Shown: piece after piece, positions 50,333 through 59,003 of the stretch
Layout of the letters: every line of letters starts with the position of its first letter
Numbering within the stretch: the first letter of the stretch is position 1
From: Candidatus Bipolaricaulota bacterium
GTDB taxonomy: Bacteria > Bipolaricaulota > Bipolaricaulia > UBA7950 > UBA9294
Direction of reading: 5' to 3'
NCBI GenBank assembly: GCA_026390345.1
Contig: JAPLGD010000046.1
Span: forward strand, 1 to 59,003
Length of the DNA: 59,003 nt
Program-made: the position numbers and the translations under genes
The notes under the pieces: model-generated
What the model saw: only the letters and a program-made list of their open reading frames with translations
Database searches by the model: none
Told to the model about the DNA's origin: nothing

Positions 50333-51550
50333 CTAGAACACGGCGAACCCGACGAGAAGGGTCACGGCCACCCCAACCAGCACCGGCGGCGCCAACCGCC
50401 GCACGAGCGAGCCCATCGACGTGTGGAAGTAGGCGACGGACACGGAGATGCACGGGTGAACCGGCGTCACGACGTAGCCGAGGAACGCGGCGTAGTAAGT
50501 GAGCGCGAACCCCGGAAGCGTCACCGGTCCGTAGGTCGACGCGTAGATCGGCAGGATCACCGCGAGGGATGCCTCGATCCGCCCGGTGACAAGACCCAGG
50601 CCGAATCCGACGCCAATGCACAAGGCAAGCGGGGGGAGGCGCATCGCAGCCAGCCGCTCGGGGACTCCCGACGACGCGAACACGTTTAGGAAAGAAAACA
50701 TCGCCACGATGATCGCCGCGTACGTCCACGGACGGGCTCGGAGGACAACCCGCAGAAGGCGCCTCGGCCCGACCTGACCAACGGCCAGGCACAGGACGAG
50801 GCTCACCGCGACCCCTGCCGCGGTCGCGACCTCGCGGACGGGGAGTCGGAGCGTGCTCGAAAGGACGACGTCGAGGGCGGGGGCGACGAGGAGGATCCCG
50901 AGGGGAACGAGAAACTCGCGCGGAGAGAACGCGCTCCTCGCCACGCAAGGACTGGAAGCGGGCTGCAGATCCGCGCCCCGACCCGAGTGCACGTTGCGCA
51001 GGAGAAAGAAGCCGCCGAGCAGGATGGAGAGGACAAACGCCGGGGCCAGGTACGGGATCGTAGCGTAAACATCCAGTCCAGCGACCTTCGCCGAGGCGAT
51101 CAGCGCCGAGCCGAGCGGGTAGACGATCAGGAGAACGTGGCGGAACCAGACGTTAGCCGCCGCTTTGACGTCTGGGGCGACATGCCCTGCGCCGTGTTCG
51201 ACGAGAGGCGCGGAGAGGAGGGCCCCCCCGGGCATCGGAAGCATGCCGAGGAGTCCGGGAGCCAGCACGAGGAACGGTCGTACCCCCACACGAAGGTTGT
51301 CGACCAGGCGCGCCATCTGCCCGGAGGACTCCATAGCGCCGCCGAGCACAGGGATTAGGAACACGACGAGACCGAGCAGGAGGACGGAGGGATCCGACAC
51401 CGTCTTCCAAAGGGCGGCTCCGAACTCGCCTGGAGAGAGCGCGAACCCGCCCAGGACGAGGGCGGCGGCGGCCAAGCCGAAGGCGAGGCCCCAGCGTGAC
51501 AGGATTACGAGGAGCACGACGGCTGTTGCGAATCCAACCCAGACAAGCAC
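50333..51550 (-). CDS. DUF401-type integral membrane protein
   Basis: A 405-residue polytopic protein of about ten hydrophobic helices. LGMLPMPGGALLSAPLV, YPLGSALIASAKVAGLD and LPGFALTYYAAFLGYVVTPVHPCISVSVAYFHT with paired re-entrant-like segments resemble the DUF401 family, which is distantly like ion-transporter/permease families. The substrate is unknown. I chose the GTG at 51550 because GGGAGGGG precedes it; the frame is open to 51700 but not membrane-like. The GC content is visibly higher than that of neighbouring accessory genes, more like the core. Confidence 0.7.
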   Translation of the reverse strand: MLVWVGFATAVVLLVILSRWGLAFGLAAAALVLGGFALSPGEFGAALWKTVSDPSVLLLGLVVFLIPVLGGAMESSGQMARLVDNLRVGVRPFLVLAPGLLGMLPMPGGALLSAPLVEHGAGHVAPDVKAAANVWFRHVLLIVYPLGSALIASAKVAGLDVYATIPYLAPAFVLSILLGGFFLLRNVHSGRGADLQPASSPCVARSAFSPREFLVPLGILLVAPALDVVLSSTLRLPVREVATAAGVAVSLVLCLAVGQVGPRRLLRVVLRARPWTYAAIIVAMFSFLNVFASSGVPERLAAMRLPPLALCIGVGFGLGLVTGRIEASLAVILPIYASTYGPVTLPGFALTYYAAFLGYVVTPVHPCISVSVAYFHTSMGSLVRRLAPPVLVGVAVTLLVGFAVF

Positions 51551-51666
51551 CTGCCCCTCCCGCCTCCCTCGAATTCGTAGAGGGTACGACGTCGGCCGTC
51601 TCGATTCCAGGCTTGGACTTTGGACGCAGCTCTTCCGTCGCACTTGACCTACCCGACCTGTCGAGG

Positions 51667-51789
51667 GCGAATGCTGGGATCGGCGGAACGTGGCGATCAC
51701 TCGTTTCCAGCCGCCCCCAGAGGCTGGATCTCCTCCGCTCTGGACCAGGGCGAAGTTCCAAGCTCGTCCATGTTGGGGAGCTAGGAGTC
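51667..51789 (+). repeat. IS-derived direct repeat, left copy (flanks the MFS gene)
   Basis: A 120-base segment containing GGCGATCACTCGT and ATCTCCTCCGCTCTGG recurs at 53590-53709 in the same orientation with roughly 80 percent identity by eye and one short gap. The left copy lies upstream of an IS481-like transposase remnant. The pair brackets the MFS transporter gene. Confidence 0.6.
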
Positions 51790-51910
51790 AAAGCAGATTC
51801 CTGGTCTGCATTTCGTAGTTCGAGTCTGCTGCCGCCTGAGCCTCGCGTGACGTGTCCGCGAGTATCTGCCTGCGCTGTCCCGATCCCAGTACTCAGCCTG
51901 GATCAGTTCC

Positions 51911-51923
51911 CGGGGGCAGGTCA
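51911..51923 (+). repeat. IS-end-like 13-bp motif, copy 2
   Basis: CGGGGGCAGGTCA, identical to the copy at 35431-35443, lies just upstream of the transposase remnant. A third, inverted, slightly longer version is at 53563-53576. Confidence 0.45.
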
Positions 51924-51927
51924 GAGG

Positions 51928-52083
51928 CTACAGCGGGTGCTGACCGACGGAGGGAGTGAGTTCAAGGGCGAGTTCGACACTGCATGTCGCGAATTGAACG
52001 TTCGACACACCCGGACCAAGCCACGGCATGCCTGGACGAACGGCTTCGTCGAGCAGCTGCAAGGGACGATCCTCCACGAGCCC
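51928..52083 (+). pseudogene. Remnant of an IS481-like transposase (integrase core)
   Basis: Reading from 51937, the segment VLTDGGSEFKGEF, then RHTRTKPRHAWTNGFVEQLQ and GTILHE, is the C-terminal part of a DDE integrase-core transposase of IS481/IS3-like elements. The second Asp (LTDGGSEF) and the Glu (FVEQLQG) are kept, but the N-terminal helix-turn-helix and first Asp are missing. It is not a functional transposase. The rest of 51551-52179 has no gene. Confidence 0.75.
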
Positions 52084-52179
52084 CAGCCGAAGCCTTCTGG
52101 GGCGCGATCAACACCGAGGTCCGTCAGGAGGTGTGAAGTGTCAACACCCTTCCGAAATTGGACATGCCACGTACTACGG

Positions 52180-53388
52180 TCAGGTGTGAACGGTCTTTCT
52201 CACTCGGCCCAGTGCGTAGTACCCAAGCACGCAGAGCAGCCCCGCAAGCCCGACGACCAGCCAGAGGAATGCACTGATTCCTGAGAAGACGCTCAACAAG
52301 AAGCCACCGAGAAGGGGAGCTACTCCAAACCCCATCATCTGAAGGGCGAAGAGCAGAGCCATGTACGTTCCACGCTCACTCGCGGCTGCAAGTCTTGTCA
52401 CGGTCGACATTAGAGCTGGGACCAGGACTGTCTCACCTACCGTGAGAATCACCGTCGAAGCTGCCAGCGACCAGAAGGACCGGGCAAACGCTACGGAAAA
52501 GAAGCCGCAGGAAATGATCAGCATGCCGAGAGCCAGGCCTGTCTCTGACCTTAGCCGGCCTGACAGGAACAACGCGGGATACTGAAACAGGACGATCCAG
52601 ATGCCATTCAAAGCGAAGAGGTACCCCAGTTGGGGTTTGGAAACGCTGATGCGTTCAACTACATAGATGCTGAACGTAACTCCAAACTGCGCGAACACAG
52701 CGTACGTCGCAAAGGTTAGGCCACAGAACAAGAGAAACATGCGGTCATGCACAAGTGCGCTGCCTCCTTCTCGCCGCGGCGCTCTGTGCCCTTGGCTGCG
52801 TACGGGTCCCGTGAAGAAGAGAGCGGTGAGAACCCCAACGATGAGGTAAGCCACACACGACACCGCGTAGAGGTGGGCGTACGAAAACCCGACGAGATAG
52901 CTGCTCAGTATGTTCCCGAGAATGAAGCCTATATTCAGTCCAATATATAGGCATGCAAACACACGGTTTCTACTTGTCTCATCAGTAATGCCGCCAGCCT
53001 GCACATTCGCGAAGCTCCTGACTGCATACCCGGCGGGAGCCCCCATAGTAAAGAAGGCCGCCGCCAGAAAGGGACTGGCTCCCCGATAGGCGAGATACGA
53101 GACGACGAGAAAACCTGCGGTCCCTACTCCCAAGAACACCAGGAGCACTCGCTTCTGCCCAATCAGATCTGACAAGACTCCCGCAGCAGCAACGGCCAGA
53201 GCAGCCAGAGTGACTGACAGACCCACGACTATGCCCGTACCAGCTTCCGAGACACCACCAGAGCGAAGGTAGAGGGGGAAGTAGGTTCTTGCGCTCGTGG
53301 CTCCCAGATTCGATAGCGCGACGATGGAGAACGAAAGCCAGGTTGAACGCTCGAAGTGTTCCCAGAATCTAAGTCCTCGGGAGCTCAT
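52180..53388 (-). CDS. Major facilitator superfamily transporter
   Basis: A 402-residue MFS protein with 12 predicted helices. The A-like motif LSDLIGQKRVLLVF lies between helices 2 and 3, and GPVRSQGHRAPRREGG is the cytoplasmic middle loop. The overall look is of a drug or peptide exporter (DHA1-like), but the substrate is unknown. The ATG at 53388 has no Shine-Dalgarno sequence and no confident promoter was found. The gene sits between two direct copies of an IS-derived repeat, suggesting it was brought in or moved by that element. Confidence 0.87.
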   Translation of the reverse strand: MSSRGLRFWEHFERSTWLSFSIVALSNLGATSARTYFPLYLRSGGVSEAGTGIVVGLSVTLAALAVAAAGVLSDLIGQKRVLLVFLGVGTAGFLVVSYLAYRGASPFLAAAFFTMGAPAGYAVRSFANVQAGGITDETSRNRVFACLYIGLNIGFILGNILSSYLVGFSYAHLYAVSCVAYLIVGVLTALFFTGPVRSQGHRAPRREGGSALVHDRMFLLFCGLTFATYAVFAQFGVTFSIYVVERISVSKPQLGYLFALNGIWIVLFQYPALFLSGRLRSETGLALGMLIISCGFFSVAFARSFWSLAASTVILTVGETVLVPALMSTVTRLAAASERGTYMALLFALQMMGFGVAPLLGGFLLSVFSGISAFLWLVVGLAGLLCVLGYYALGRVRKTVHT

Positions 53389-53562
53389 AGGTGATCAGGT
53401 TGACGCGTGCCGTCTCCAAGGCACCTTGCCAACTAGGCACAGCTGACCCCGTACAGCCAGCGATTGGTCCGTCTCCTGCTAGTCTAAGCTTGGCCAACGA
53501 AGCAAATCAAGGCATTGGGGGCATCATTTGGCATGCTTGTGGGAGCGATGATCAGAAGAGGG

Positions 53563-53576
53563 TGACCTGCCCCCCG
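53563..53576 (-). repeat. IS-end-like motif, inverted copy
   Basis: TGACCTGCCCCCCG is the reverse complement of the CGGGGGCAGGTCA motif with one added G. It lies 13 bases before the second IS-derived repeat, consistent with an element end. Confidence 0.45.
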
Positions 53577-53589
53577 AAAAGCGGTTCAC

Positions 53590-53709
53590 GGTGAATGCTA
53601 GGACCGGTGGAACGCGGCGATCACTCGTCTCCAGTCGCCGCACCGTATCTCCTCCGCTCTGGGCCAGGGTGTGGTTCCAACCTCGTCCACTATGGGGAGG
53701 TGACCAGTC
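53590..53709 (+). repeat. IS-derived direct repeat, right copy
   Basis: This matches 51667-51789 in the same orientation. No transposase coding remnant follows this copy. Confidence 0.6.
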
Positions 53710-54284
53710 AGAGGCGGACCGGTAGGGAGGAATGGGACCTATCTCACCAGATGCGCGTCGGTTTGGCTCGGCCCTGGTCGACGGTCCGCTCTCCAATCTG
53801 ATCTAGCCGCGTCCGGCGACACGGGTCAATGCTCCAGGTTGAGGCAACCATCGTGACGTGATCTTGTGGCCCAGTTGGCGTTGGAGCCGCGGATTCGGCC
53901 AAGCCGAACGCTCCAAACGGGGTGGACTTCAGGCGGGTCCTACCGGCTTGCGCGACAGTGAGTTCAAGAGTAGTCCCGCGGAGGGTACCGAACGAGACGC
54001 ACCTGGGGACACAACCTGCTATGTGTGGCCGTCGGCACGCAGTGGCCGGGAGAGGGTGTCATCCATCAATTGAGAGCGCGGAGTTCTAGGATCGTCCTTC
54101 ACTCCCAACTAACAGCGCACAGCACGTGTTCTTCATTATTCTCGCTTCCGGCGCAAGCTGCTCCTGACGTGAAACCCCACATACTCGGCTCCAGGAAGAA
54201 CCTTGGTCGAGAGGGCTTGCCTACAGAGCATCCGGGACCGGGCTTCGCATGACTTGGCGCCTGGCTTCACCTGGCGACACGGCG

Positions 54285-54310
54285 TCGCAGTTCAAGTCCC
54301 GCACAGGGCA
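54285..54310 (+). repeat. Direct repeat, right copy, resembling a tRNA 3' end
   Basis: 25 of 26 bases match 35465-35490. It closes an 18.8-kb segment of accessory genes. No integrase gene is visible inside. Confidence 0.5.
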
Positions 54311-54647
54311 AAAAGGTAAGCCTTGCGAAGAGCCTTTGCTCGCGGGACTTCTCGGGACGGCCTGGCGATCGCAAGCCACTTAGCCGGAAAGCATCCGCCG
54401 CTCTCAAGGCCTCCACCGGCGGCGTTCGAGGCTTCTGGACTCCACGGCAGGCTCGGAAGCGACGTTCACAGAAGCATTCCCGGAGATGGACGCTCCCGGG
54501 CCATTCCTCTCCAGGCAAGGTGACTACGTTGGCATCTGTGCTCCATGGGTCTCGGCTTCGTCCTCCATGGGCTCATGGCGTCCTTCAAGTGCTTCCCTTG
54601 TCCATGCCTGCGCGAGAGGGAGCAGCTTGCCTGACGTGCTGGCGCCG

Positions 54648-56480
54648 CTAACCCTCGGACGGGCCCCCCGCCGTGAACGAGAACCGGCGCGCCTCGAACA
54701 GCCCAAGGCACGCGTCGACAGCCGCCGCGTCGTAGCGCGTGCCGCGTCCGGCTCGAATCTCTCCCAGTGCGGCATCGATGCCCAAAGCGGGGCGATACGG
54801 ACGGTGCGAGGCCATTGCCTCAACGACGTCTGCCACGGCAAGGATCCGCGCCCCGAGGAGGATGTCATCTCCCGAGATTCCCCGTGGGTACCCGCTTCCA
54901 TCCGGCCGCTCGTGGTGCTGGAGGACAATCTCGGCCACCGAGCCTTGGAAGCCGACTTCGGCGAGGATTTCGTGCGCCGCCTCGGGGTGCCCGCGGACGA
55001 GCGCGAACTCGATTGGGGTCAGCGCGCTGGGCTTCGAGAGGATCTCCGCGGGGATGCCCAGCTTCCCGATGTCGTGGAGCAACCCAGCGATGCGCAACGC
55101 GTCGCGCTCGTCGCCCGCTACCCCAAGCTCGCGGGCGATGGCGACAGCAAGGTCAGTCACCCGCCGTTGGTGCCCGGCCGTGTAGGGGTCACGCATCTCC
55201 GCGGCGTGGCCGAGGGCGCCGAGCGTGGCTTCCAGGTTGCGACTCAGCGCTTCCTCCGCTAGCTTGCGATCCGTGAAGTCATTGACGAGGAACATGACGC
55301 CGATCACGTTGTTGTCGCTCGTGAGCACTGCACTCCGCACATCAATCGTCGTCCGTCGGCCATCCTGATTCTGAAACGTCAGTTCCCGTGCTGCAGGTTC
55401 CTCGGCAAGCCTCTTCCGGAAATCGGCTTCTTGGACCTCGCGTCCCAGTCCGAATCTCGGGAGGAGCTCTGCAAATGGCCTTCCTACAATGTCCTCCCTG
55501 CCCAGGGACAGCAGTCTAAGCAGTGTTGGGTTCGCTTCCCGCAAGACTCCTTCCGTATCGACCAGCGCAATGCCGGAAGGAGACTCCTCAAACAGACGTC
55601 TGAACCTCTCCTCGCTCTCCCGCAGCGCTTCCTGCGCCTGCTTCCGCTCGGCCAACTCAACGCGCAGTCGCGCATTGAGGCGGGCGAGCGCGTCGCGAGC
55701 GATGGCGTGATCCATGGTGAAGGTCAGTTGGTTGAGGTAGCCCTCACGTTTGACGATGTAGTCCGAGGCCCCCAGCTTCAAGGAGGCGATGGCGGCGCTT
55801 TCGTCGCCACCACCTGAGATCATGATGAACGGCGGCAACGGCAGGCGGCGGCGCTTGGCCTCCCGCACGAAATCCAATCCGCTCGAGTCGGGCATCCGCA
55901 AGTCGATCAGCGCCAAGTCATACGCGTGCGGTTGGTCGAGCCGGGCCAGCGCCTCAGCGCACGTTCTGACGACGTCCACCACGAAATGCGGCGCAGCTTC
56001 CGCGACATGCCGTAGGGCCAGCTCGATGTCCATGGGCTGATGTTCGACGTAGAGAATCCTTTGCGGCGCGGTTGCGGGCTCCCGTTCGCCCCGCATCCGG
56101 CGATGCTCCTCGACCGCGCCACGCACCAGGTCCGGGAGGGTTTCTAGATAGTCGCACTGCTTGGGCACATAGCCAGCCGCTCCCAGCCGCAACGCCTTCA
56201 CCACCAATTCCTCGTCGCCTACGCCCGTCACCAACACCACGGGTACCTGCATGTCGCCGTGGAACAGCGTCTTCAACACATCCAGCCCGTCCATGTCGGG
56301 AAGATGATGGTCGAGCAAGAGCAGGTCGAACCCGGTCTCGCGCAGCTGCTGCAAACACTCATGCCCAGTGCCCACGATCTCGATTTCAAACTCGGACGCG
56401 TACTTGGCGAAGAGGGATCGCGTCAAGTCAGCGTCCTGGAGATTGTCCTCGGCGTAGAGCAGTCGGATACGTGGATTCAC
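54648..56480 (-). CDS. REC-REC-PAS-HD-GYP response regulator, c-di-GMP phosphodiesterase type
   Basis: A 610-residue protein. First receiver (about 3-125): YAEDN, LLLDHHLPD with phospho-Asp, Lys in VPKQ. Second receiver (about 140-260): ALIDLRMPD, VKREG. A coiled linker and PAS domain follow (about 290-400), then HD-GYP (about 420-600) with HDIGKLGIPAEIL, GHPEAAHEIL, LQHHERPDGSGYPRGI and ADVVEAMASHRPYRPA. The HD, HH and GYP elements are intact. It likely breaks down c-di-GMP under control of the linked kinase. The start is the GTG at 56480 with GGGAGGTAACT upstream, 2 bases after the previous stop. Confidence 0.92.
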   Translation of the reverse strand: MNPRIRLLYAEDNLQDADLTRSLFAKYASEFEIEIVGTGHECLQQLRETGFDLLLLDHHLPDMDGLDVLKTLFHGDMQVPVVLVTGVGDEELVVKALRLGAAGYVPKQCDYLETLPDLVRGAVEEHRRMRGEREPATAPQRILYVEHQPMDIELALRHVAEAAPHFVVDVVRTCAEALARLDQPHAYDLALIDLRMPDSSGLDFVREAKRRRLPLPPFIMISGGGDESAAIASLKLGASDYIVKREGYLNQLTFTMDHAIARDALARLNARLRVELAERKQAQEALRESEERFRRLFEESPSGIALVDTEGVLREANPTLLRLLSLGREDIVGRPFAELLPRFGLGREVQEADFRKRLAEEPAARELTFQNQDGRRTTIDVRSAVLTSDNNVIGVMFLVNDFTDRKLAEEALSRNLEATLGALGHAAEMRDPYTAGHQRRVTDLAVAIARELGVAGDERDALRIAGLLHDIGKLGIPAEILSKPSALTPIEFALVRGHPEAAHEILAEVGFQGSVAEIVLQHHERPDGSGYPRGISGDDILLGARILAVADVVEAMASHRPYRPALGIDAALGEIRAGRGTRYDAAAVDACLGLFEARRFSFTAGGPSEG

Positions 56481-56482
56481 AG

Positions 56483-56956
56483 TTACCTCCCAGCAGGCTC
56501 GGGGAAGGGCGGCTCGTTGGTCAGAAGCCAAAAGACCTTGATGTTCTTGATCACTTCGGCGAACGAGGTGAAGTCCACCGGCTTGACGATGTAGGAATTG
56601 ACCCCCATCTCGTAGGCGCGGGTAATGTCGAAGTTCTCGCGCGAGGTGGTGACCACGATGAACGGAACCTGCTTCCACACCGGATGCTGCCGGGCGTGCC
56701 GGAGGACGTCGATCCCGTCCACCTTCGGCAGACGCAGGTCAAGCAGCACGAGCAAGGGCAACTGCGGATCCTTGGGGCTCGGGTGTGCGTCGATGAACTG
56801 CAGCGCCTCCTCGCCATCACGGCAGATCAGGACAGGGTTGGCGATGGAGTGCTCGGCGAACGCCTGTAAGCAGAAATCGAGGTCCATGTCGTTGTCCTCG
56901 ACGATCAAGAGGGGACGCTGGGGGATGACTTGCTTGAAGACGGGGATCGAGGTCAT
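56483..56956 (-). CDS. Single-domain response regulator (Rcp1-like)
   Basis: A 157-residue receiver. LLIVEDNDMD holds the acidic pair, VLLDLRLPKVDG the phospho-Asp, FIVVTTS the Thr, and YIVKPVDF the Lys. There is no output domain. The long loop after VLICRDGEEALQFID and the short C-terminal tail resemble Rcp1-type partners of phytochrome or GAF kinases. The ATG at 56956 overlaps the corrected histidine-kinase stop as ATGA and lies just upstream of the HD-GYP gene. It probably relays phosphate from the kinase. Confidence 0.92.
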   Translation of the reverse strand: MTSIPVFKQVIPQRPLLIVEDNDMDLDFCLQAFAEHSIANPVLICRDGEEALQFIDAHPSPKDPQLPLLVLLDLRLPKVDGIDVLRHARQHPVWKQVPFIVVTTSRENFDITRAYEMGVNSYIVKPVDFTSFAEVIKNIKVFWLLTNEPPFPEPAGR

Positions 56957-58579
56957 GGCACGGTCCTCCTTGTGGGCTCGTTCGGCAGTTCGACGAAGAA
57001 GGTCGCGCCGTGACCCAGCGCGGACTCGGCGCGGATTGTGCCGCCAAGCTTCTCCGTCAGCTTCTTGACGATGGCGAGGCCGGCGCCGGTGCCTTCGAAT
57101 TCATCCGCGCGCACGAGCCCGGTTGAACAGGCCGAAGATACGATCGTGATACTTCATGTCAAAGCCGATGCCGTTGTCAGCCACGGTCACGCGGCACGTG
57201 CCGGGCAACTCCTCAGCGGCGATGGTCAGCCGCGGAGGTGTGGCCTTGCGGCTGTACTTGAGGGCGTTGTCAATCAGGTTAGCCAGCACCTGCGCCAATC
57301 CTCGTTCCCAGGTCTCGAGTGTGATCGGGGGGACGTCGACCGTCACCTCCACGCGCTGTTCGGCGATTGTCATGCTGTGGGCCTGCAGAATAGCTTCGAC
57401 CAGATGGCGCAGATTCACCTCTGTGAGCGAAGTCGTCTCGGCGTCCAGGCGCAAGTAGTGCAGCAAGTCCTCGATCAAGCGGTCGAGGTTGCGCGTGGCG
57501 GTGAGAATCTGCCCAATACAGAACTGGCCGCGTTCACCCAAGTCGGCGCGGTGCTTGCGGTCGAGTTCCTCAGAGTAGCCGGCAATGCCGCGCAACGGCG
57601 CTTTCAGGTCGTGCGACACCGTGTAGGCGAAGCTCTTGAGTTCCTCGTTTCGCGCCCGCGTGGATGCCTCCGCTTGCTGGCGAGCAGAGTTCTCAGCGGC
57701 TAGCTGCTGATTGGCAGACGTCAATTGAGCAGTGCGGTCGAGAACCCGTTGCTCCAACTCAGTGTTGAGTTTGCGGATCTCGTCCTCCGCTCGCCTGTGC
57801 TCCAACAGCCGCCACATGCCTTCCATCAGCAGGGTCAGTTGCTGGACGTCGTCCTCGTCGTAGTCCTCGGCCTTGTTGCCTACTCCAGTGACCATGACGA
57901 TTCGGGACCCCTCGAACACAGGGGCACTCATGTGACGTTTCAAGACTACATGACCCTGTGGGTGGGCCTTCTTCCGCGGATTCGCGGCTGCGTAGTCGTT
58001 GGCGATGACGGGTCGACGCTGTCGGACTGCTTCGCCCCACAGTGCGGTCGACATGATGGGGCCGACGATTGGCTTCTCGGTGGTCGCGCACTCCGCCATC
58101 GCGGACTTCGACCACGAGTGCATCGCGAGGACGCTCTCATCTTCGTTGAGGAACGCCAGGTAGCCGATCTTGCTGTTGGTCAACGCTACTGCTTCGTCCA
58201 TGGCGAAGTCGACGATCTCCTGGAGCGTCGCCCCCGCCATCTGGCTCAGCTGCTGCACGGCCTGCACGCGTTGGGAGTTCAGCGCGCGCGTCTCGTCCGC
58301 TCGCCTGACGGCAGAGAAGAGCGGTGCAATCCCTGCGATGCCCACAGCCATGAAGAGCGACAGCGCCAGGCCGATCGATTCCTGGTCTGGATCCAGCGCG
58401 AAGGACTGGCCACTGGCAAGAGATTGCCAGAGCGGAATTGCGCGCCGGAACACCATCAGGACCAGGGCCACGGTGACCAGACTCCAGGCCACGCGCCTAC
58501 TGGTACGACAAGCGAGCCGCAGGGCCAGCGCTGCCGCCACAAGCTGGACTGCGAGTGAGATCGCCAACACGAAGATCAT
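56953..58579 (-). CDS. GAF-domain sensor histidine kinase with an apparent frameshift near its end
   Basis: The N-terminus has two to three hydrophobic helices (MIFVLAISLAVQLVAAALAL). A GAF domain follows (about 115-265), then a coiled coil, HisKA with FAYTVSHDLKAPLRG and a HATPase domain with N-box VLANLIDNALKYS and G1 DNGIGFD. The uninterrupted frame stops at 57101. Skipping one base in the CCC run at 57118-57120 restores FNRLVRADEFEGTGAGLAIV and the rest of the G2 box to a stop at 56953, overlapping the regulator start as ATGA. Either a sequencing error or a recent mutation explains this. It heads the signalling operon. Confidence 0.85.
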
Positions 58580-59003
58580 CGATCTCTCCTCTGCACGGTT
58601 TGCGCCGTTTCACTTGCCGAACGACCTGACGAATCCGGATATGACTCGACCAGCGCAGCTGTGCTGGCCCGTCTTGACTTCGCGATATCGTAAGCAGCGG
58701 CGGCCACCTTCGTCCCGGAAGGGGACCGAGGTTGACCTCGACCACGCTGGAGGAATAGCTGGGATGCGACGCTCCTCTCCCAGACGCTTGCTCTGTCGCA
58801 ACTCCGACCCTCTGAGGGCCACGGCTATCACCAGATCTTAGACGCAGTCATACTACTCCCGTATCTTCTACCAATGCAATTCCTTTGCAGACCGCAACGC
58901 TCCGCAGAGCCGGGCGAACCTTCATTCTCGTGGGCCCGCTCTCGCCAAGTGAGGCGAACGAAGGGGGTAAGTCAGGAATCCTGTAGATGCGGCAGCCGGC
59001 GCC
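58580..59003. other. Upstream region of the histidine-kinase operon
   Basis: No gene is recognised in these 424 bases. A weak reverse promoter, TTGCAT (58874-58879), 18-base spacer, TAGTAT (58850-58855), could serve the kinase operon with a leader of about 260 bases. The kinase ATG is preceded by GGAGAG. Confidence 0.35.

Larger units (their letters stand above)
53389..54647. other. Gene-poor stretch with IS debris at the right end of the accessory region
   Basis: These 1,259 bases hold the inverted IS-end motif (53563-53576), the second IS-derived repeat (53590-53709) and the right 26-bp direct repeat (54285-54310). No other protein with recognisable similarity is visible; frames of 60-85 codons here look random. 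Confidence 0.5.

Noticed and set aside
50146..50502. Forward frame of about 118 codons before the DUF401 gene
   Set aside because: Its second half is antisense to the membrane protein and its first half has no recognisable sequence.
1..59003. CRISPR array or rRNA operon
   Set aside because: No regularly spaced short repeats with unique spacers and no rRNA-like segments were seen.

Overview
The window reads as GC-rich bacterial DNA. It carries bacterial Era, ribosomal protein S1, HU, CysRS, PheS, FabF, AtpC, IspE and Cmk, and near-consensus sigma70-type promoters. It also carries gatD and gatE, the two subunits of the archaeal-type Glu-tRNA(Gln) amidotransferase. That mix suggests a deep-branching, little-cultured bacterial lineage; Bipolaricaulota (OP1/Acetothermia) is one candidate, but this is inference and cannot be settled from the window.

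Core region, about 1 to 34,705. After two isochorismatase-fold hydrolases comes the gatE-gatD pair. Next is a forward operon: a tandem GNAT and a two-subunit ABC exporter with one intact and one degenerate ATP site, then a Cys-rich membrane-anchored protein and a HAD phosphatase. A reverse block follows: cysS, an ABC-2 exporter, a NagD-like phosphatase, a PKD lipoprotein and an M24B aminopeptidase. pheS faces outward from the aminopeptidase. The next reverse operon is era, a diguanylate cyclase, a GNAT, deoC, atpC and fabF. Divergent from era run a metal-site-less imidazolonepropionase-like protein, ispE, cmk, plsC, rpsA and HU, ending at a strong hairpin terminator. gmk, yicC and amrB run the other way, and tRNA-Gln(CUG) closes the block. 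Genes are packed with 4-base start/stop overlaps (ATGA, GTGA, TTGA). Two divergent promoter pairs share their -35 hexamers, and two genes appear to be transcribed almost without a leader.

Accessory region, about 34,706 to 54,650. GC is visibly lower by eye, intergenic gaps are longer, and there are gene remnants and IS fragments. It holds a zinc-motif protein, a ferritin-like protein, a CoA-acylating aldehyde dehydrogenase and an aminotransferase remnant. An ornithine-cyclodeaminase-family enzyme, a FadR-type regulator and a second M24B peptidase follow. A peptide-type ABC importer is present without ATPases. The most interesting part is a tight trio: a glycerate-2-kinase-like protein, an enolase homologue lacking key catalytic residues, and a LarA-like (nickel-pincer) isomerase. 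A GC-rich DUF401-type membrane protein and an MFS transporter flanked by IS-derived repeats follow. Imperfect 26-bp direct repeats at 35,465 and 54,285 bracket most of this region.

End, about 54,650 to 59,003. A reverse signalling operon encodes a GAF histidine kinase with an apparent one-base frameshift, a single-domain response regulator, and a REC-REC-PAS-HD-GYP protein. With the GGDEF protein of the era operon it suggests c-di-GMP signalling.

The best candidate for an undescribed system is the kinase-like / enolase-like / LarA-like trio with its importer and regulator. I read it as a possible pathway that epimerises, 2-phosphorylates and dehydrates a 2-hydroxy acid other than glycerate.
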